From: a bacterium | GTDB lineage: Bacteria > Joyebacterota > Joyebacteria > Joyebacterales > Joyebacteraceae | Length of the DNA stretch: 64,000 nt | Reading direction: 5' to 3' | NCBI GenBank assembly: GCA_025774245.1 | Contig: JALGWI010000006.1 | Location: 1-64,000, forward strand | Shown: piece after piece, positions 33,193 through 43,661 of the stretch | Layout: each line of letters begins with the position of its first letter | Numbering within the stretch: position 1 is the first letter of the stretch | Notes under the pieces: model-generated | What the model saw: the letters and a program-made list of their open reading frames with translations, nothing else | Told to the model about the DNA's origin: nothing | Database searches by the model: none | Position numbers and translations under genes: made by a program

Positions 33193-34095
33193 TCAGGCCG
33201 GCGTCCTTCCCCCGGCCTCCCTTCGTCCGAGCCCCTGAAGGACGAGCCCGGCCACGATCAGAAGGAGTCCCCCGAACGTCGACGCCAGGATGTCCTCCCC
33301 GACGAAGAGCCGGATGAACGCGAGCGAGAGGAACGGCGCGATGAAGATGAGGTTCCCCACCCTCGCCGTGTTCTCGGAGAGCTTGAGTGCTTTGAGCCAG
33401 AGTACGAATCCGACGCCCATCTCCGCGACGCCAACGTAGGCCGCGCCGATGAGGCCCGGGACGCTCGTCACCCGGGGGTCGGAGAACACCACGCAGTAGA
33501 TGAGGACGAGCGGCGTGCCGAACAGGAACCCAAGCAGGAGCCCGACCACCGGATCGCGCTCGTCCTTCGTGTTGTAGATCCAGTAGAGCGCCCAGACCAC
33601 CGCGCTCCCGAGCGCCAGCGCGACGCCGAGCGGGTTGTCGAACCGGAAGCTCGCGATGTCCCCGTGCGTGGAGATCACGAGCGCCCCGCTGTAGCAGACG
33701 AGGCCCGCCGCGATCTCCCACCACCTGATGCGCTGCCTCAGAAGCGGGATCGAGAGGAGCGGCAGCGCGATTGCCCATGTGTAGTTCAGGGGTTGGGCGA
33801 CCTGCGCCGGCAGGAGGTCGTACGCCCGGAGCAGCACGAGGTAGTAGAGGAACGGGTTCAGCAGACCGAGGAGGAACGACCTCGCGTACTGCCGCCTCGT
33901 GCACGAGAGTACCAGTCCGAGCTTCCGGCGTGCGCCGAGGATCAGCGTGAGAACGACGATCGCCGTCAGGCTTGCGTAGAGCAGAAGTTGCGGCGGGTCG
34001 ACGTACCTCAGGGACAGCTTGAACGCGGAGGCCATCGTCGACCAGAGCAACACTGCCCCGAGGCCGTAGAAGTACGCCTTCCCCTGATCGGTCAT
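33193..34095 (-). CDS. DMT/EamA family transporter
   Basis: Ten-TM EamA pattern, LLWSTMASAFKLSL. Confidence 0.85.
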   Translation of the reverse strand: MTDQGKAYFYGLGAVLLWSTMASAFKLSLRYVDPPQLLLYASLTAIVVLTLILGARRKLGLVLSCTRRQYARSFLLGLLNPFLYYLVLLRAYDLLPAQVAQPLNYTWAIALPLLSIPLLRQRIRWWEIAAGLVCYSGALVISTHGDIASFRFDNPLGVALALGSAVVWALYWIYNTKDERDPVVGLLLGFLFGTPLVLIYCVVFSDPRVTSVPGLIGAAYVGVAEMGVGFVLWLKALKLSENTARVGNLIFIAPFLSLAFIRLFVGEDILASTFGGLLLIVAGLVLQGLGRREAGGRTPA

Positions 34096-34135
34096 CCACC
34101 CTCGCAGTCGGCGCTCCCGCGCGCTCTCCCCGGTC

Positions 34136-35011
34136 TCACACGTCGAGAAGAAGCTGCCGGAACCTCTCGATCGTGAGGGGCGCAGACCCCTCGTAGTGAT
34201 TGTTCACGTTCACGTAGACGTTGATGTCGCTCTCCGTGAGCGCGCTCGTCATCGTCGCGACGCCGGCGAGCTCCTCGTCGCGCGCCGCCACGATGCGGTC
34301 CCAGCGCTTTCCGGTCTCCTGCTCGATCGCCCGGCGGTCGGGCCCGTGCAGCCTGATGACGGCCGTCCCCGGCGCCGATCCAGCCGTCGCCTTCTGCCAG
34401 CCCCGCCAGACGTCAACGACCGGCGGCATGTAGTACCCCTGGATGAAGACCGGCGCGAGTCCGTTCCGCTCCATGAACCCGAAGAGCGCTTCGTTCAGGT
34501 AGTTCGGATTCCTGATCTCGACGCCGTACTCGTAGCCCTTGGGGAGCGTCGTGACGAACTCCCCGAAGAACTCCTGGAACCTCACCTGCGACGGCATCTT
34601 CTGCCGGTTCAGGTACTCGAACTGGAACATCAGCGGACCGAGGACATCGCGGAGAGGCTCGAGTCGCTCGAGAAACCGATCGAAGAGCGTCACGGAAAGA
34701 AAGGAGTCGTTGCGTTCGAGCGGGTCGCTCTTGCCGCGCCGGTAGTAGTGCGTCAGGGTGACGCTGTTCGGGACCTTCACCGTGAAGCGGAAGTCGTCGG
34801 GAACGGCCGCCCGGTAGGCGGCGACGTCGGCCGACCTCGGGAGCTTCGGGGGCGAGCCGGCGAAGAGCGACCAGAACCACTGATCGATCTCGACGGTGTC
34901 GTACCTCTGCGCGTACTCGGCGAGGTAGTCGATCCCCTTCGGCGCGGAGTAGACGAGCCCCTCCCAGGAGGGGTACTTCCAGCTGCACGTCCCGATCCTG
35001 AGCTCAGCCAC
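34136..35011 (-). CDS. DUF72 family protein
   Basis: LRIGTCSWKYPSWEGLVY...VEIDQWFW. Confidence 0.9.
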   Translation of the reverse strand: MAELRIGTCSWKYPSWEGLVYSAPKGIDYLAEYAQRYDTVEIDQWFWSLFAGSPPKLPRSADVAAYRAAVPDDFRFTVKVPNSVTLTHYYRRGKSDPLERNDSFLSVTLFDRFLERLEPLRDVLGPLMFQFEYLNRQKMPSQVRFQEFFGEFVTTLPKGYEYGVEIRNPNYLNEALFGFMERNGLAPVFIQGYYMPPVVDVWRGWQKATAGSAPGTAVIRLHGPDRRAIEQETGKRWDRIVAARDEELAGVATMTSALTESDINVYVNVNNHYEGSAPLTIERFRQLLLDV

Positions 35012-35048
35012 GTCCGTCCCCCCGCGCGCCCGCTGCCGCTTCGCCTCG

Positions 35049-36203
35049 TCAGTCGGAGTAGACCTGCTCCCCCTCGGCGTAGACAGCGACCGGGTAGGCC
35101 GTGAGGTCGAACGGGTCCCCGTTCCAGCAGGAGAACGACGCCCACTTCCCCCGCTCGAGCGTACCGAGGATCCTGTCGATCCCGAGGATCTCGGCGTTCT
35201 TTCTCGACACGAGCTCGACGGCTTCCTGCTTCGAGAGCCCGAAACGTGTGAACCAGCGCACCTGAAGGAAGAACTGCCGCGCGAGGCAGACCGGGTGGTC
35301 GGTCATGAGACCGTACGTGACGCCTGACTCGATCAGATGCTGCACGTTCCTCCACGAGTCGTGCTTGAGCTCGACCTTGTACGAGAACGCGTCGATGGGA
35401 CCGTAGAGAACCGGGATCCTGCGCTTCCGGAGCTCCCGGAAGATCTCCGGCCGGTGGACGTCGCTCGCGTGCTCGACGGTGATGTCGAGCTTGAACTCGT
35501 CGACGACCCTGAGGAGGGTCGCGATGTCGTCGATCTTGTGAACGTGGACGCGGAGGCGCTCCTTCCTCGCGAGCAGGTCGCGAAGGACCGCTTCCTCGGC
35601 GGTGAAGGTGATCCCGTCCTTCTTCTTGCCGGTCGCCTTCCGGCGCTTCTCCACCTTCTGGCGCACGTCGACCAGCTTCCCGCGAAGGATGGCCACGGCT
35701 CCCATCCTCGTCGACGGGCGCTTGCCCTTCCACTCGAAGGTCGACATGGGGTTGTAGCCGAACGCGGCCTTCACACCCGCGCGGGCGATGAGCGCCTCGG
35801 TCGTATTGTTCGCGTGGTGGCGGATGACGGCGGAGTGGCCGCCGATGATGTTCCCACTCCCGGGAACGACGCACGAGTAGAGAACTCCCATCTCGATCGC
35901 GTCCTTGAGGGCGTCGTCGTCCATCTGGACCGAGTCGAGAGCGTCCGGCAGGGGCAGGAGCGAGTCCATCTGCTCGTTCCCCTCCCCTTCGGCAGCGGGC
36001 TCGCCCGCCCTCCACATGCCGATGTGGCTGTGCGGATCGATGAACGCGGGCGTGACCACCGGGAACTCACCGACGAGCTTCCCCTTCTTCGTCTTGGAGA
36101 CGCCGTCGACCTTCGTTCCATCGAAGACGACGAACGCGTTCTCGACGACCTTCTTGCCCGTGTAGACGGTCTTCGCGCGGATGCAGCTCTTCACGTGTTT
36201 CAC
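35049..36203 (-). CDS. Amidohydrolase family protein
   Basis: PAFIDPHSHIGMW, VHVHK, VEHASD, MTDHP. Confidence 0.88.
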   Translation of the reverse strand: MKHVKSCIRAKTVYTGKKVVENAFVVFDGTKVDGVSKTKKGKLVGEFPVVTPAFIDPHSHIGMWRAGEPAAEGEGNEQMDSLLPLPDALDSVQMDDDALKDAIEMGVLYSCVVPGSGNIIGGHSAVIRHHANNTTEALIARAGVKAAFGYNPMSTFEWKGKRPSTRMGAVAILRGKLVDVRQKVEKRRKATGKKKDGITFTAEEAVLRDLLARKERLRVHVHKIDDIATLLRVVDEFKLDITVEHASDVHRPEIFRELRKRRIPVLYGPIDAFSYKVELKHDSWRNVQHLIESGVTYGLMTDHPVCLARQFFLQVRWFTRFGLSKQEAVELVSRKNAEILGIDRILGTLERGKWASFSCWNGDPFDLTAYPVAVYAEGEQVYSD

Positions 36204-36204
36204 C

Positions 36205-36310
36205 TCCGTGCAGGCATCGGGTGTGCGGGTGTCGGATTCGCGGGTGTCGGGCGCGCCCGTGTCCCGCGTCTCCGTGAGCCGTGCCTCCGTGTTCCGTGTC
36301 TCAATGTGCC
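36205..36310. repeat. Degenerate CACGGAG-type short tandem repeat
   Basis: Minus strand GAGACACGGAACACGGAGGCACGGCTCACGGAGACGCGGGACACGGG...GACACCCGC. Confidence 0.55.
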
Positions 36311-36332
36311 GCCCTGCCGCCGCGGCACGCGG

Positions 36333-37139
36333 TCATCCTGCCGATCCTTCGAGCGGCGGCGGCACGTCGATCTCGCCGGTCATGTAGAGCCGCGCGCGTC
36401 CCGCGACGGCAACTCGGTCGGCCCGGTCCTCGCAGAAGAATTCGCCCACCCGGCTCGACAGCTGGAAGGCGTGGAGTTCCTTCGTGCCGAGGCGGGCGGC
36501 CCAGTACGGCACGAGCGTGCAGTTCGCCGATCCCGTCGCTGGATCCTCCGGGACGCCCGTGGCCGGCGCGAAAAAGCGATACACGAAGTCGGCGCGCGTG
36601 CCGGAAGCCGTCGCGATCACACCGACGTCCGAGAGGGCAGCCAGCCGGTCGAAGTCGGGCCTCAAGGCCGCAATCTTCCCCTCGGACCCGAAGACCGCCA
36701 TCAGATCCCGCGCCTCGAGGACCTCCGTCGGACGCGCTCCCAGTGCCTCCTCGACCTCGTCCAGACGATCGACCGGCGTCCCAGGCCGCGCCGGGAAGTC
36801 GAGGGTCAGCAGATCGCCGTGCCTCTCCACGGTGAGCACGCCGCTCTGCGTTCTGAACTCGAGCATGGACTCCCCTGCTCGTTCGCCCTCGAAAAGCACG
36901 AACGCCGTCGCGAGCGTCGCGTGGCCGCAGAGATCCACCTCGACCTTCGGCGTGAACCACCGAAGCTCGTAGCTGTCCGAGAGCGGGACCACGAAGGCGG
37001 TCTCGGAGAGGTTGTTCTCGGCCGCGATCGCCGCCATGAGCTCGTCCGGCAGCCACTCGTGAAGAAGGACGACCGCCGCCGGGTTGCCTCGGAAAAGCTC
37101 GCCGGTGAACGCGTCGACCTGGTAGATCGGAAATCTCAT
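36333..37139 (-). CDS. PhzF family isomerase
   Basis: YQVDAFTGELFRGNPAAVV, LCGHATLATAFVL, EDPATGSANCTL. Confidence 0.93.
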   Translation of the reverse strand: MRFPIYQVDAFTGELFRGNPAAVVLLHEWLPDELMAAIAAENNLSETAFVVPLSDSYELRWFTPKVEVDLCGHATLATAFVLFEGERAGESMLEFRTQSGVLTVERHGDLLTLDFPARPGTPVDRLDEVEEALGARPTEVLEARDLMAVFGSEGKIAALRPDFDRLAALSDVGVIATASGTRADFVYRFFAPATGVPEDPATGSANCTLVPYWAARLGTKELHAFQLSSRVGEFFCEDRADRVAVAGRARLYMTGEIDVPPPLEGSAG

Positions 37140-37963
37140 GACACCTCCCCCGACGGCCTACGGCCCGCCCGCTCCGATCGAAAGGCGAAGACGCTCGACG
37201 AGTGCCGTCCCGGGTCGAACTCCCGGCGCTCGAAGCTCGCGAACCGGCCGACGAGCGAGAAGCCCGCGTCCTCGTGCAGGCGCAGGTACTCGTCGCTCCG
37301 GACGGGATAGAGCCAGACGTCGCCCTCGAAGACCGTGCGCCCGCCCTCCGCGAGACGCGTGAGGAAGCGGAGCTTCCTCTCGGAGATATCCTCGTATCGG
37401 CGCGAGAAGACCACCTCGGGCAGCGCTCGTCCCCCGACCGCCGACTCGCCCGCGGCCGGCCGGACCACCCCAGGCTCGACCCGCGCGGGCTCGATCACCG
37501 CAGGCACGACCCGCGTGTCCGGGAACGCGAACGTCTCCCGCTCGAGCACGTAGTCCCAATTCACGGTCTGAAGCGCCCACGCTCCAGGCGACGCCAGGAG
37601 GTTCCCGACGTCTCCGAGGAACCGGGGAAGGCACTCCTGCCGCACGTGCGCCGCGACGTTCCCGATGCAGAAGACGAGATCGAAGCTGCCCGGGATCTCC
37701 CCGACGTCGAGCATGTCCATCGCGCGGAACTCGGACTCGGGGTAGTTTCGCCGCGCGACCTCGATCATCTCAGGATCGAGATCGATGCCGACGGCCGTGA
37801 GCCCGTCGGCGGCGAAGCGGCCGCAGTAGTGGCCGGTCCCGCACCCGATGTCGAGGACCCGACGAGCGCCCGCCGGAAGCAGGCTCTCGAGAAACGCGTA
37901 GACGTGCTCCTCGAAGGGGAACACGCTCTCGTAGTGCTCGGCGAAGTCCGAATAGAAGGCCAC
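37136..37963 (-). CDS. Class I SAM-dependent methyltransferase
   Basis: VLDIGCGTGHYCGRFAADG. Confidence 0.88.
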   Translation of the reverse strand: MAFYSDFAEHYESVFPFEEHVYAFLESLLPAGARRVLDIGCGTGHYCGRFAADGLTAVGIDLDPEMIEVARRNYPESEFRAMDMLDVGEIPGSFDLVFCIGNVAAHVRQECLPRFLGDVGNLLASPGAWALQTVNWDYVLERETFAFPDTRVVPAVIEPARVEPGVVRPAAGESAVGGRALPEVVFSRRYEDISERKLRFLTRLAEGGRTVFEGDVWLYPVRSDEYLRLHEDAGFSLVGRFASFERREFDPGRHSSSVFAFRSERAGRRPSGEVS

Positions 37964-37989
37964 GCGCTCCCTCCGTCGGTCGGCGGAGC

Positions 37990-38565
37990 CTACCTTGCCC
38001 CCGGCGAGAGCCTCTGAAGGAACTCGTCGGCCTCCCTCGGCCGACGGAACTCGATGAAGGCAAGCTCCGGGTACGAATCGCCCTCGAAAAGCTGCCGGTA
38101 CTCACGCCGCCGGCTGCGGAAGGTCTTCACGACCCACCAGGGGATCGAGTCGGTGCTCAGGAAGCCCGCCCTGAAGGTCTCCCGGTTGCCGCTGAAGATC
38201 TCCTCTCCGGTCGCCACGCGGCGCGCTGTCCTGGCCACGGCCCGGGAGAAGACGGTGTGGAACGGGTAGTTGAGCCAGATCACCGCGGTCGCCCTCGCCC
38301 ACACCATGTCACGGACGCGGCCGTAGTTGCCGTCGACGATCCATCGGTCCGAGGCGATCTCGCGGGCGACAGCCTCGCGAAGCTCGTCGGCCGGGAGCTC
38401 CGACCAGCCTGGTCCCCAGTGGATCGCGTCGAGCTCGACGTGCGTCGCTCCGAGGCTGTCTGCCAGACGGCGTGCGAGGGACGTCTTCCCCGAACCGCTC
38501 GTTCCGACCACGGCGACGCGCGACAGATCAGGGTGGGAGACCCGACGCTCCACGGCACACCTCAT
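37990..38565 (-). CDS. P-loop kinase / topology-modulation-like protein
   Basis: VAVVGTSGSGKTSLARRLADSLGATHVELDAIHWGPGW. Confidence 0.85.
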   Translation of the reverse strand: MRCAVERRVSHPDLSRVAVVGTSGSGKTSLARRLADSLGATHVELDAIHWGPGWSELPADELREAVAREIASDRWIVDGNYGRVRDMVWARATAVIWLNYPFHTVFSRAVARTARRVATGEEIFSGNRETFRAGFLSTDSIPWWVVKTFRSRRREYRQLFEGDSYPELAFIEFRRPREADEFLQRLSPGAR

Positions 38566-38594
38566 CCGAACGGGGACGCAGCCCGGTGGCCCGC

Positions 38595-40286
38595 CTAGGC
38601 CCCCTGGGATTTCTCGATCTTGGCCCAGGTGTCGCGCTGCGAGACCGTGCGGTTGAAGACGAGCGATCCGGGTTTCGAGTCGACGCTGTCGACGCAGAAG
38701 TAGCCCTGCCGCAGAAACTGGAAGCGCGCGCCGGGAGGGGCGTCGGCCAGGCCGGGCTCCACGCGGCACGACGTGAGCACTTCGAGCGAATTCGGATTGA
38801 GGAGGTCTTCGAAATCCGCTCCCTCGTCCCCGGGCCCCGCCTCGCGGAGGAGGTAGTCGATCAGGCGTACCTCGGCCTCGAGCGCGTGGGCGGCCGAGAC
38901 CCAGTGGAGCGTGCCCCGGACCCTGCGGCCGTCCGGAGCCTTGCCTCCCCGGCTCTCCGGGTCGTAGGAGCATCGGAGCTCAACGACCTCGCCGGTGCCC
39001 TCGTCCCGGACGACGCTCTCGCAGGTCACGAGGTAGGCGTGCTTGAGCCTGACCTCCCGGCCGGGCGCGAGACGGAAGAACTTCTTGGGCGGATCCTCGC
39101 GGAAGTCCTCGCGCTCGACGTAGATGACGCGCGAGAAGGGAACCCGGCGCGACCCGGCCGTCGGGTCTTCCGGGTTGTTCACCGCCTCGAACTCCTCGAC
39201 GAGATCCTCCGGGTAGTTCTCGATGACGACCCGGAGCGGGTTCAACACGGCCATGACCCGGGGCGCGGTCCTGTTCAGATCCTCACGCACGCAGTGTTCC
39301 AGGAGTGCGATGTCGATCGTGCTGTCGGTCTTCGCAACGCCCACCCGCTTGAGGAAGGTCCTGATGGCCGCGGGCGTGTACCCTCGTCGTCGCATGCCTG
39401 CGAGTGTCGGCATGCGCGCGTCGTCCCATCCGTTCACGTGGCCGCCCTCGACGATCCGGAGGAGCCGGCGCTTCGAGAGCACGGTGCGCGTGAGGTTCAG
39501 CCGCGCGAACTCGATCTGGCGCGGGTGGTAGACATCGAGCTCGTCCAGGAACCAGTCGTAGAGGGGCCGGTGATCCTCGAACTCGATCGAGCAGTTCGAG
39601 TGCGTGACTCCTTCGATCGAGTCGGAGAGGCCGTGTGTGAAGTCGTACATCGGGTAGATGCACCACTTGTCGCCGGTCCTGTGGTGGCTGGCGTGGAGGA
39701 TTCGGTAGATGACGGGGTCGCGCATGTTGATGTTCGGCGACGCCATGTCGATCTTCGCGCGGAGCGTACGGGCGCCGTCCGGGAACTCCCCGGCCCGCAT
39801 GCGCGCGAAGAGATCGAGGTTCTCTTCGACGGTCCGATCGCGATCCGGGCTGTTCCGCCCCGGCTCCGTCAGGGTGCCCCGGTATTCCCTGATCTCCTCG
39901 GCACTGAGATCGCAGACGTACGCCTTCCCCATACGGATCAGTTCTATCGCGTAGTCGTGCAGCTGGTCGAAGTAGTCGGACGCGTGGAACAGCCGGTCGC
40001 CCCAATCGAAGCCGAGCCAGCGAACGTCTTCCATGATCGCGTCGACGTACTCAGTCTCCTCGGCGGCCGGGTTCGTGTCGTCGAACCTGAGGTTGCAGAG
40101 TCCGCCGTACTCCTCCGCAATGCTGAAGTTGAGGCCGAACGCCTTCGCGTGCCCGATGTGCAGGTATCCGTTCGGCTCCGGAGGGAACCGCGTGTGCACG
40201 CGGCCGCCGTACTTCCCGGTTCTGATGTCCTCTTCGACGATACTCCTTACGAAATCGAGCGCCGGAGCGCTCTCGGTCTTCGACAT
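38595..40286 (-). CDS. glnS: Glutaminyl-tRNA synthetase
   Basis: [36 protein letters not shown]. Confidence 0.95.
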   Translation of the reverse strand: MSKTESAPALDFVRSIVEEDIRTGKYGGRVHTRFPPEPNGYLHIGHAKAFGLNFSIAEEYGGLCNLRFDDTNPAAEETEYVDAIMEDVRWLGFDWGDRLFHASDYFDQLHDYAIELIRMGKAYVCDLSAEEIREYRGTLTEPGRNSPDRDRTVEENLDLFARMRAGEFPDGARTLRAKIDMASPNINMRDPVIYRILHASHHRTGDKWCIYPMYDFTHGLSDSIEGVTHSNCSIEFEDHRPLYDWFLDELDVYHPRQIEFARLNLTRTVLSKRRLLRIVEGGHVNGWDDARMPTLAGMRRRGYTPAAIRTFLKRVGVAKTDSTIDIALLEHCVREDLNRTAPRVMAVLNPLRVVIENYPEDLVEEFEAVNNPEDPTAGSRRVPFSRVIYVEREDFREDPPKKFFRLAPGREVRLKHAYLVTCESVVRDEGTGEVVELRCSYDPESRGGKAPDGRRVRGTLHWVSAAHALEAEVRLIDYLLREAGPGDEGADFEDLLNPNSLEVLTSCRVEPGLADAPPGARFQFLRQGYFCVDSVDSKPGSLVFNRTVSQRDTWAKIEKSQGA

Positions 40287-40447
40287 GTCTCTTCGCCCCC
40301 TCCGGGTCACGCGAGGCTCTCACGGACGGTACCGGTCGGTCCGACGGTGCTTCAGGCGATTCTACCGCTCAGCGCGCCCGGCATCAAGCCCGAGCGCGCC
40401 CCGCGGACAGCGGAGCGCGCGCCACGGGCTCTCATGAGCCACGCGAC

Positions 40448-40834
40448 CTAAGCGGTCTGCAGGACGGGCGCCGGGGTCCCCTCCTGGAATATCTGCATCG
40501 TCTCGTCGTGCATGAGCACCCACAGCGTGTAGACCCCGAGGGCCGTCCCGAGCGGGATGTCGACGATGTCGATGATGCCTACGACCATTGCCAGGATCCG
40601 TCCCCAAGGACGCTTCTTGAGGAGCGCGATTCCCCCGACGATCCCGGGGACCGACAGGACAATCAGGAACGTCCCGACCGCCGTGCCGACGATCCCGAGG
40701 ATCACGGCAGCTTCCGGATCTCCCGCCAGGCGACCGATCGTCGTCAGGATCCCGAAGATCACGATGCCGATCACGAACCCCAGCGAGTGGTAGACGATGT
40801 GGAGCACACCAACGAGCGTCACGTGCTTCTCCAT
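40448..40834 (-). CDS. Hypothetical membrane protein
   Basis: Four hydrophobic segments. Confidence 0.65.
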   Translation of the reverse strand: MEKHVTLVGVLHIVYHSLGFVIGIVIFGILTTIGRLAGDPEAAVILGIVGTAVGTFLIVLSVPGIVGGIALLKKRPWGRILAMVVGIIDIVDIPLGTALGVYTLWVLMHDETMQIFQEGTPAPVLQTA

Positions 40835-40932
40835 CCCTCTCCTTCCTTCCCGGGGACCGCGCGTACCCCTTCAGAACGAACGACGTACACCGTGCGGAAC
40901 AACACTGAGTGGAATCGCCACGGGCGACTCGG

Positions 40933-41394
40933 CTACTCGTCTGCCCAGTCCTTGAGCTCCCGCTTGATCCTCTCCTCGATCTTCGAGCCGATCTCCTCCC
41001 ACTCCCGGTCCTCCCGATCCGACTCGTCGACCCAGCTCTTGATGGCCTTGCGGACCTTCTTCTCGACCTTGTCGCCGATCTCCTCCCACTCCCGCTCCTT
41101 GCGGGAGCGCCTCTTCTTCCTGGCGCTCCGGCAGGACCCGCCCAGAGCGATCATGGCGCCGATGAGGAACCCCAAGTCGTACGACACGCCCGCGTTGTTC
41201 GTCTCGTACATCCGCACGGTGTCGCTGAACAGGCTGATGATGAAGGTGATCACCAGGATCAGACCGTGCCAGAGCCCCGCCCAGAACCCGGCCTCCTCCG
41301 TGGCAAAGGCGGCTGTCCCGGCGGCACACCCCGCCCCGGCGAAGATCAGCACCAGAAGGAAGAGAGCCACAGTCTTCCTGGTCACGAGCTTCAT
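40933..41394 (-). CDS. Hypothetical membrane protein with duplicated charged helix
   Basis: REWEEIGDKVEKKVRKAIKSWVDE ... REWEEIGSKIEERIKRELKDWADE. Confidence 0.65.
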   Translation of the reverse strand: MKLVTRKTVALFLLVLIFAGAGCAAGTAAFATEEAGFWAGLWHGLILVITFIISLFSDTVRMYETNNAGVSYDLGFLIGAMIALGGSCRSARKKRRSRKEREWEEIGDKVEKKVRKAIKSWVDESDREDREWEEIGSKIEERIKRELKDWADE

Positions 41395-41523
41395 GATTGC
41401 CCCCTGGGTTGCCGAGCCTCGGTCTACCGGCTCGAGTTCTGTGTCCCCTGTCGAACCTACCCCTCGCCCTGCTTCGTATTCGTCTCAGCCAGGCGGGTTA
41501 GAGCGCCCGCCCGGGCCGGTTCC

Positions 41524-41859
41524 CTACACCGTCACCACCTTCTCCGCCTTCATCAGGATCGCGACGATCTCCTGCATGTCTCCAATCCGTCCGACGGTGA
41601 TCCTGTCCTTCAGCTCGAAGTAGCCGAGACATGTTCCGCAGGCGACGAGATCGACGCCCGCATCGAGGAGAGCATCGAACGCCTCCTTCACGTGCGACTC
41701 CGCGGTGAGGAGTCGCACGGCGCTGCCGTAGAAGATGATCGTGTCGGGCTTCTCCGGCGACGCCCACAGCTTCCGCATGAAGGAACCCATGAGCGTGCGG
41801 CCCAGGTCCGCGGGACGCTCGACAAGTGTCTCGCTGTTGACGACGACGATGGTCTTCAC
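41524..41859 (-). CDS. DsrE/YedF-C-terminal-like sulfur-relay protein
   Basis: DLVACGTCLGYFELKDRITVGRIGDMQEI; GTG start proposed. Confidence 0.75.
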   Translation of the reverse strand: MKTIVVVNSETLVERPADLGRTLMGSFMRKLWASPEKPDTIIFYGSAVRLLTAESHVKEAFDALLDAGVDLVACGTCLGYFELKDRITVGRIGDMQEIVAILMKAEKVVTV

Positions 41860-41905
41860 GCGGCTCCTCTCTCCGGTGCGGGATCCTCTCCTGACGTTCT
41901 CCGTG

Positions 41906-42382
41906 TCACCTGCCCTTCGGAAACAGGCTCTCCGGAACCAGGATCGCCACCACCTCACCTCGGGCGCGGACCTCTCCCTCGGCGGAGAGCCACGCGTCCA
42001 TCACTACCTTCCGTCCCTTGATCTCCGTCACCTTCGCCCTGACCTCGAGCGAGACCCCGATCGGCGTCGGCTTGAGGTAGTCCACCTTGATCGACGCCGT
42101 GACGAAACGGAACGGCGGCTCCGAGTCGATCGCGCGCCCCTCGGCGCGGGCGGCGGCCCCCGCGGCCGTCCCGGTGCAGTGGCAGTCGATGAGCGACGCG
42201 ATCAGGCCGCCGTAGACGTACCCCGGCACGGCGGTGTGGTACGGCCGCGGCGTGTAGAGGCAGACCGTCTCGTCGCCGTCCCAGTGGCTCTTGATCTGAA
42301 GCCCGTGCTCGTTCAGGTACCCGCAGCCGTAGCAGTGTGCAAGATCGTCCGGGTAGTAATCCTGGAGGGCCTTCTCTGACAT
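41906..42382 (-). CDS. PaaI-type hotdog thioesterase
   Basis: CYGCGYLNEHGLQIKS...GYVYGGLIASLIDCH. Confidence 0.88.
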   Translation of the reverse strand: MSEKALQDYYPDDLAHCYGCGYLNEHGLQIKSHWDGDETVCLYTPRPYHTAVPGYVYGGLIASLIDCHCTGTAAGAAARAEGRAIDSEPPFRFVTASIKVDYLKPTPIGVSLEVRAKVTEIKGRKVVMDAWLSAEGEVRARGEVVAILVPESLFPKGR

Positions 42383-42446
42383 GCTCAGGTCCTTTCGCCA
42401 CGGACGCCGCCCGCGGATGGAGCGAAGCGACGACGGAGGTCGCCGC

Positions 42447-42911
42447 TCACAGCGTCAGTTCGAAGAAGAGCGCATCGTCGAGCGGATTGTGCCGGTAGGG
42501 CTCGATCTCCCGGAACCCCAAGGACCTGTAGAGGGCGTTTGCCGCCGTCATGGAAGCCACGGTGTCGAGCCGCATCCGGACGTAACCCAAGCGCCTGGCC
42601 TCGCCGACGAGCGCGAGGGCCAGGGCACGGCCGGCGCCGAGCCCGCGGGCTTCGGGGACGACGTAGAGCCGCTTCATCTCGCACACGTCGTCCGGGAGAG
42701 GACGGAGGCAGACGCACCCGGCGACGCGCTCCTCCGATTCCGCCAGAAGAACGCAGCCGGCCGGGAGCGAGTACTCCCCCGGGAAGCCCTCGAGCTCCTC
42801 GCGGAACTGCTGGAACTCGAGGTCGAACCCGAGCGAGCGCGCGTAGTCCTCGATGAGGACACGCGCCTGCTCGTACTCCTCGTCTGTCCGCGCTGGACGA
42901 ATCGTGAGCAT
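42447..42911 (-). CDS. GNAT N-acetyltransferase
   Basis: MKRLYVVPEARGLGAGRALALAL. Confidence 0.9.
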   Translation of the reverse strand: MLTIRPARTDEEYEQARVLIEDYARSLGFDLEFQQFREELEGFPGEYSLPAGCVLLAESEERVAGCVCLRPLPDDVCEMKRLYVVPEARGLGAGRALALALVGEARRLGYVRMRLDTVASMTAANALYRSLGFREIEPYRHNPLDDALFFELTL

Positions 42912-42937
42912 TGAAGCTGGACCGTGATCCTCGACGG

Positions 42938-43123
42938 TCAGGCCTTTCCCGTCCCCTTGGCGAAGACGAACTGCACGGCGATGGCCAGGAGCGCCAGGTT
43001 GGTGCAGGCGCGCGAGTAGCCTTCGGGGCTCACTCCGAGACCCACACCGGTCACCGCCGTGATGACCGCCATGATGAACCCGATCGCCGCCAGGACGACC
43101 AGCACCTTCGTGAGATTCGCCAC
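42938..43123 (-). CDS. Small membrane protein
   Basis: Two TM segments, 61 aa. Confidence 0.5.
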   Translation of the reverse strand: MANLTKVLVVLAAIGFIMAVITAVTGVGLGVSPEGYSRACTNLALLAIAVQFVFAKGTGKA

Positions 43124-43205
43124 CGTCTACCCCCTCTCGCATTGAGAGTGATTCGTCACTTCACCCAGGATGCAGCGCGTGAGATCGTCCGTCCATCCGG
43201 GGTCG

Positions 43206-43661
43206 TCACCGTCGCAGAGACGCCCGGCCCAAGCGGTGGTTCAACTCCCAGAGTGCCGCCCGGTTGCTGTCCCACCTCACGAGGCTTCGGGCCGTCTCGT
43301 AGCCGACCCACCTCACCTCGACGTGCTCGTGCGACAGCACGAGATCCCTGTTGCGGATCTCGATACCGAAAGCATACTCCGGGATCACCAGGATGTCACT
43401 GCCCCAGAGGAAGCCGGCGACCTCCTCGACGGGGACGGTCGTCATCGAATCGAGCTCGATCAGTCGGGCCTCCCCTGGCACTCCTGCCTCCTCCCCGGCC
43501 TCGCGTCTGGCGGCGTCGGCCGGGAGCTCGCCCCGCTCGCCCCCGCCCGAGACACCCTGCCAGGCATCGTTGTCGGATCGCCGGAGGACGGCATACTCGA
43601 TGTCGCCGTCGGGTGTGACCCTGAACGGGAAGACGAGCATCTGAAACGGAGCGCGTTTCAT
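43206..43661 (-). CDS. NUDIX hydrolase
   Basis: GGGERGELPADAARREAGEEAG NUDIX box. Confidence 0.88.
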   Translation of the reverse strand: MKRAPFQMLVFPFRVTPDGDIEYAVLRRSDNDAWQGVSGGGERGELPADAARREAGEEAGVPGEARLIELDSMTTVPVEEVAGFLWGSDILVIPEYAFGIEIRNRDLVLSHEHVEVRWVGYETARSLVRWDSNRAALWELNHRLGRASLRR

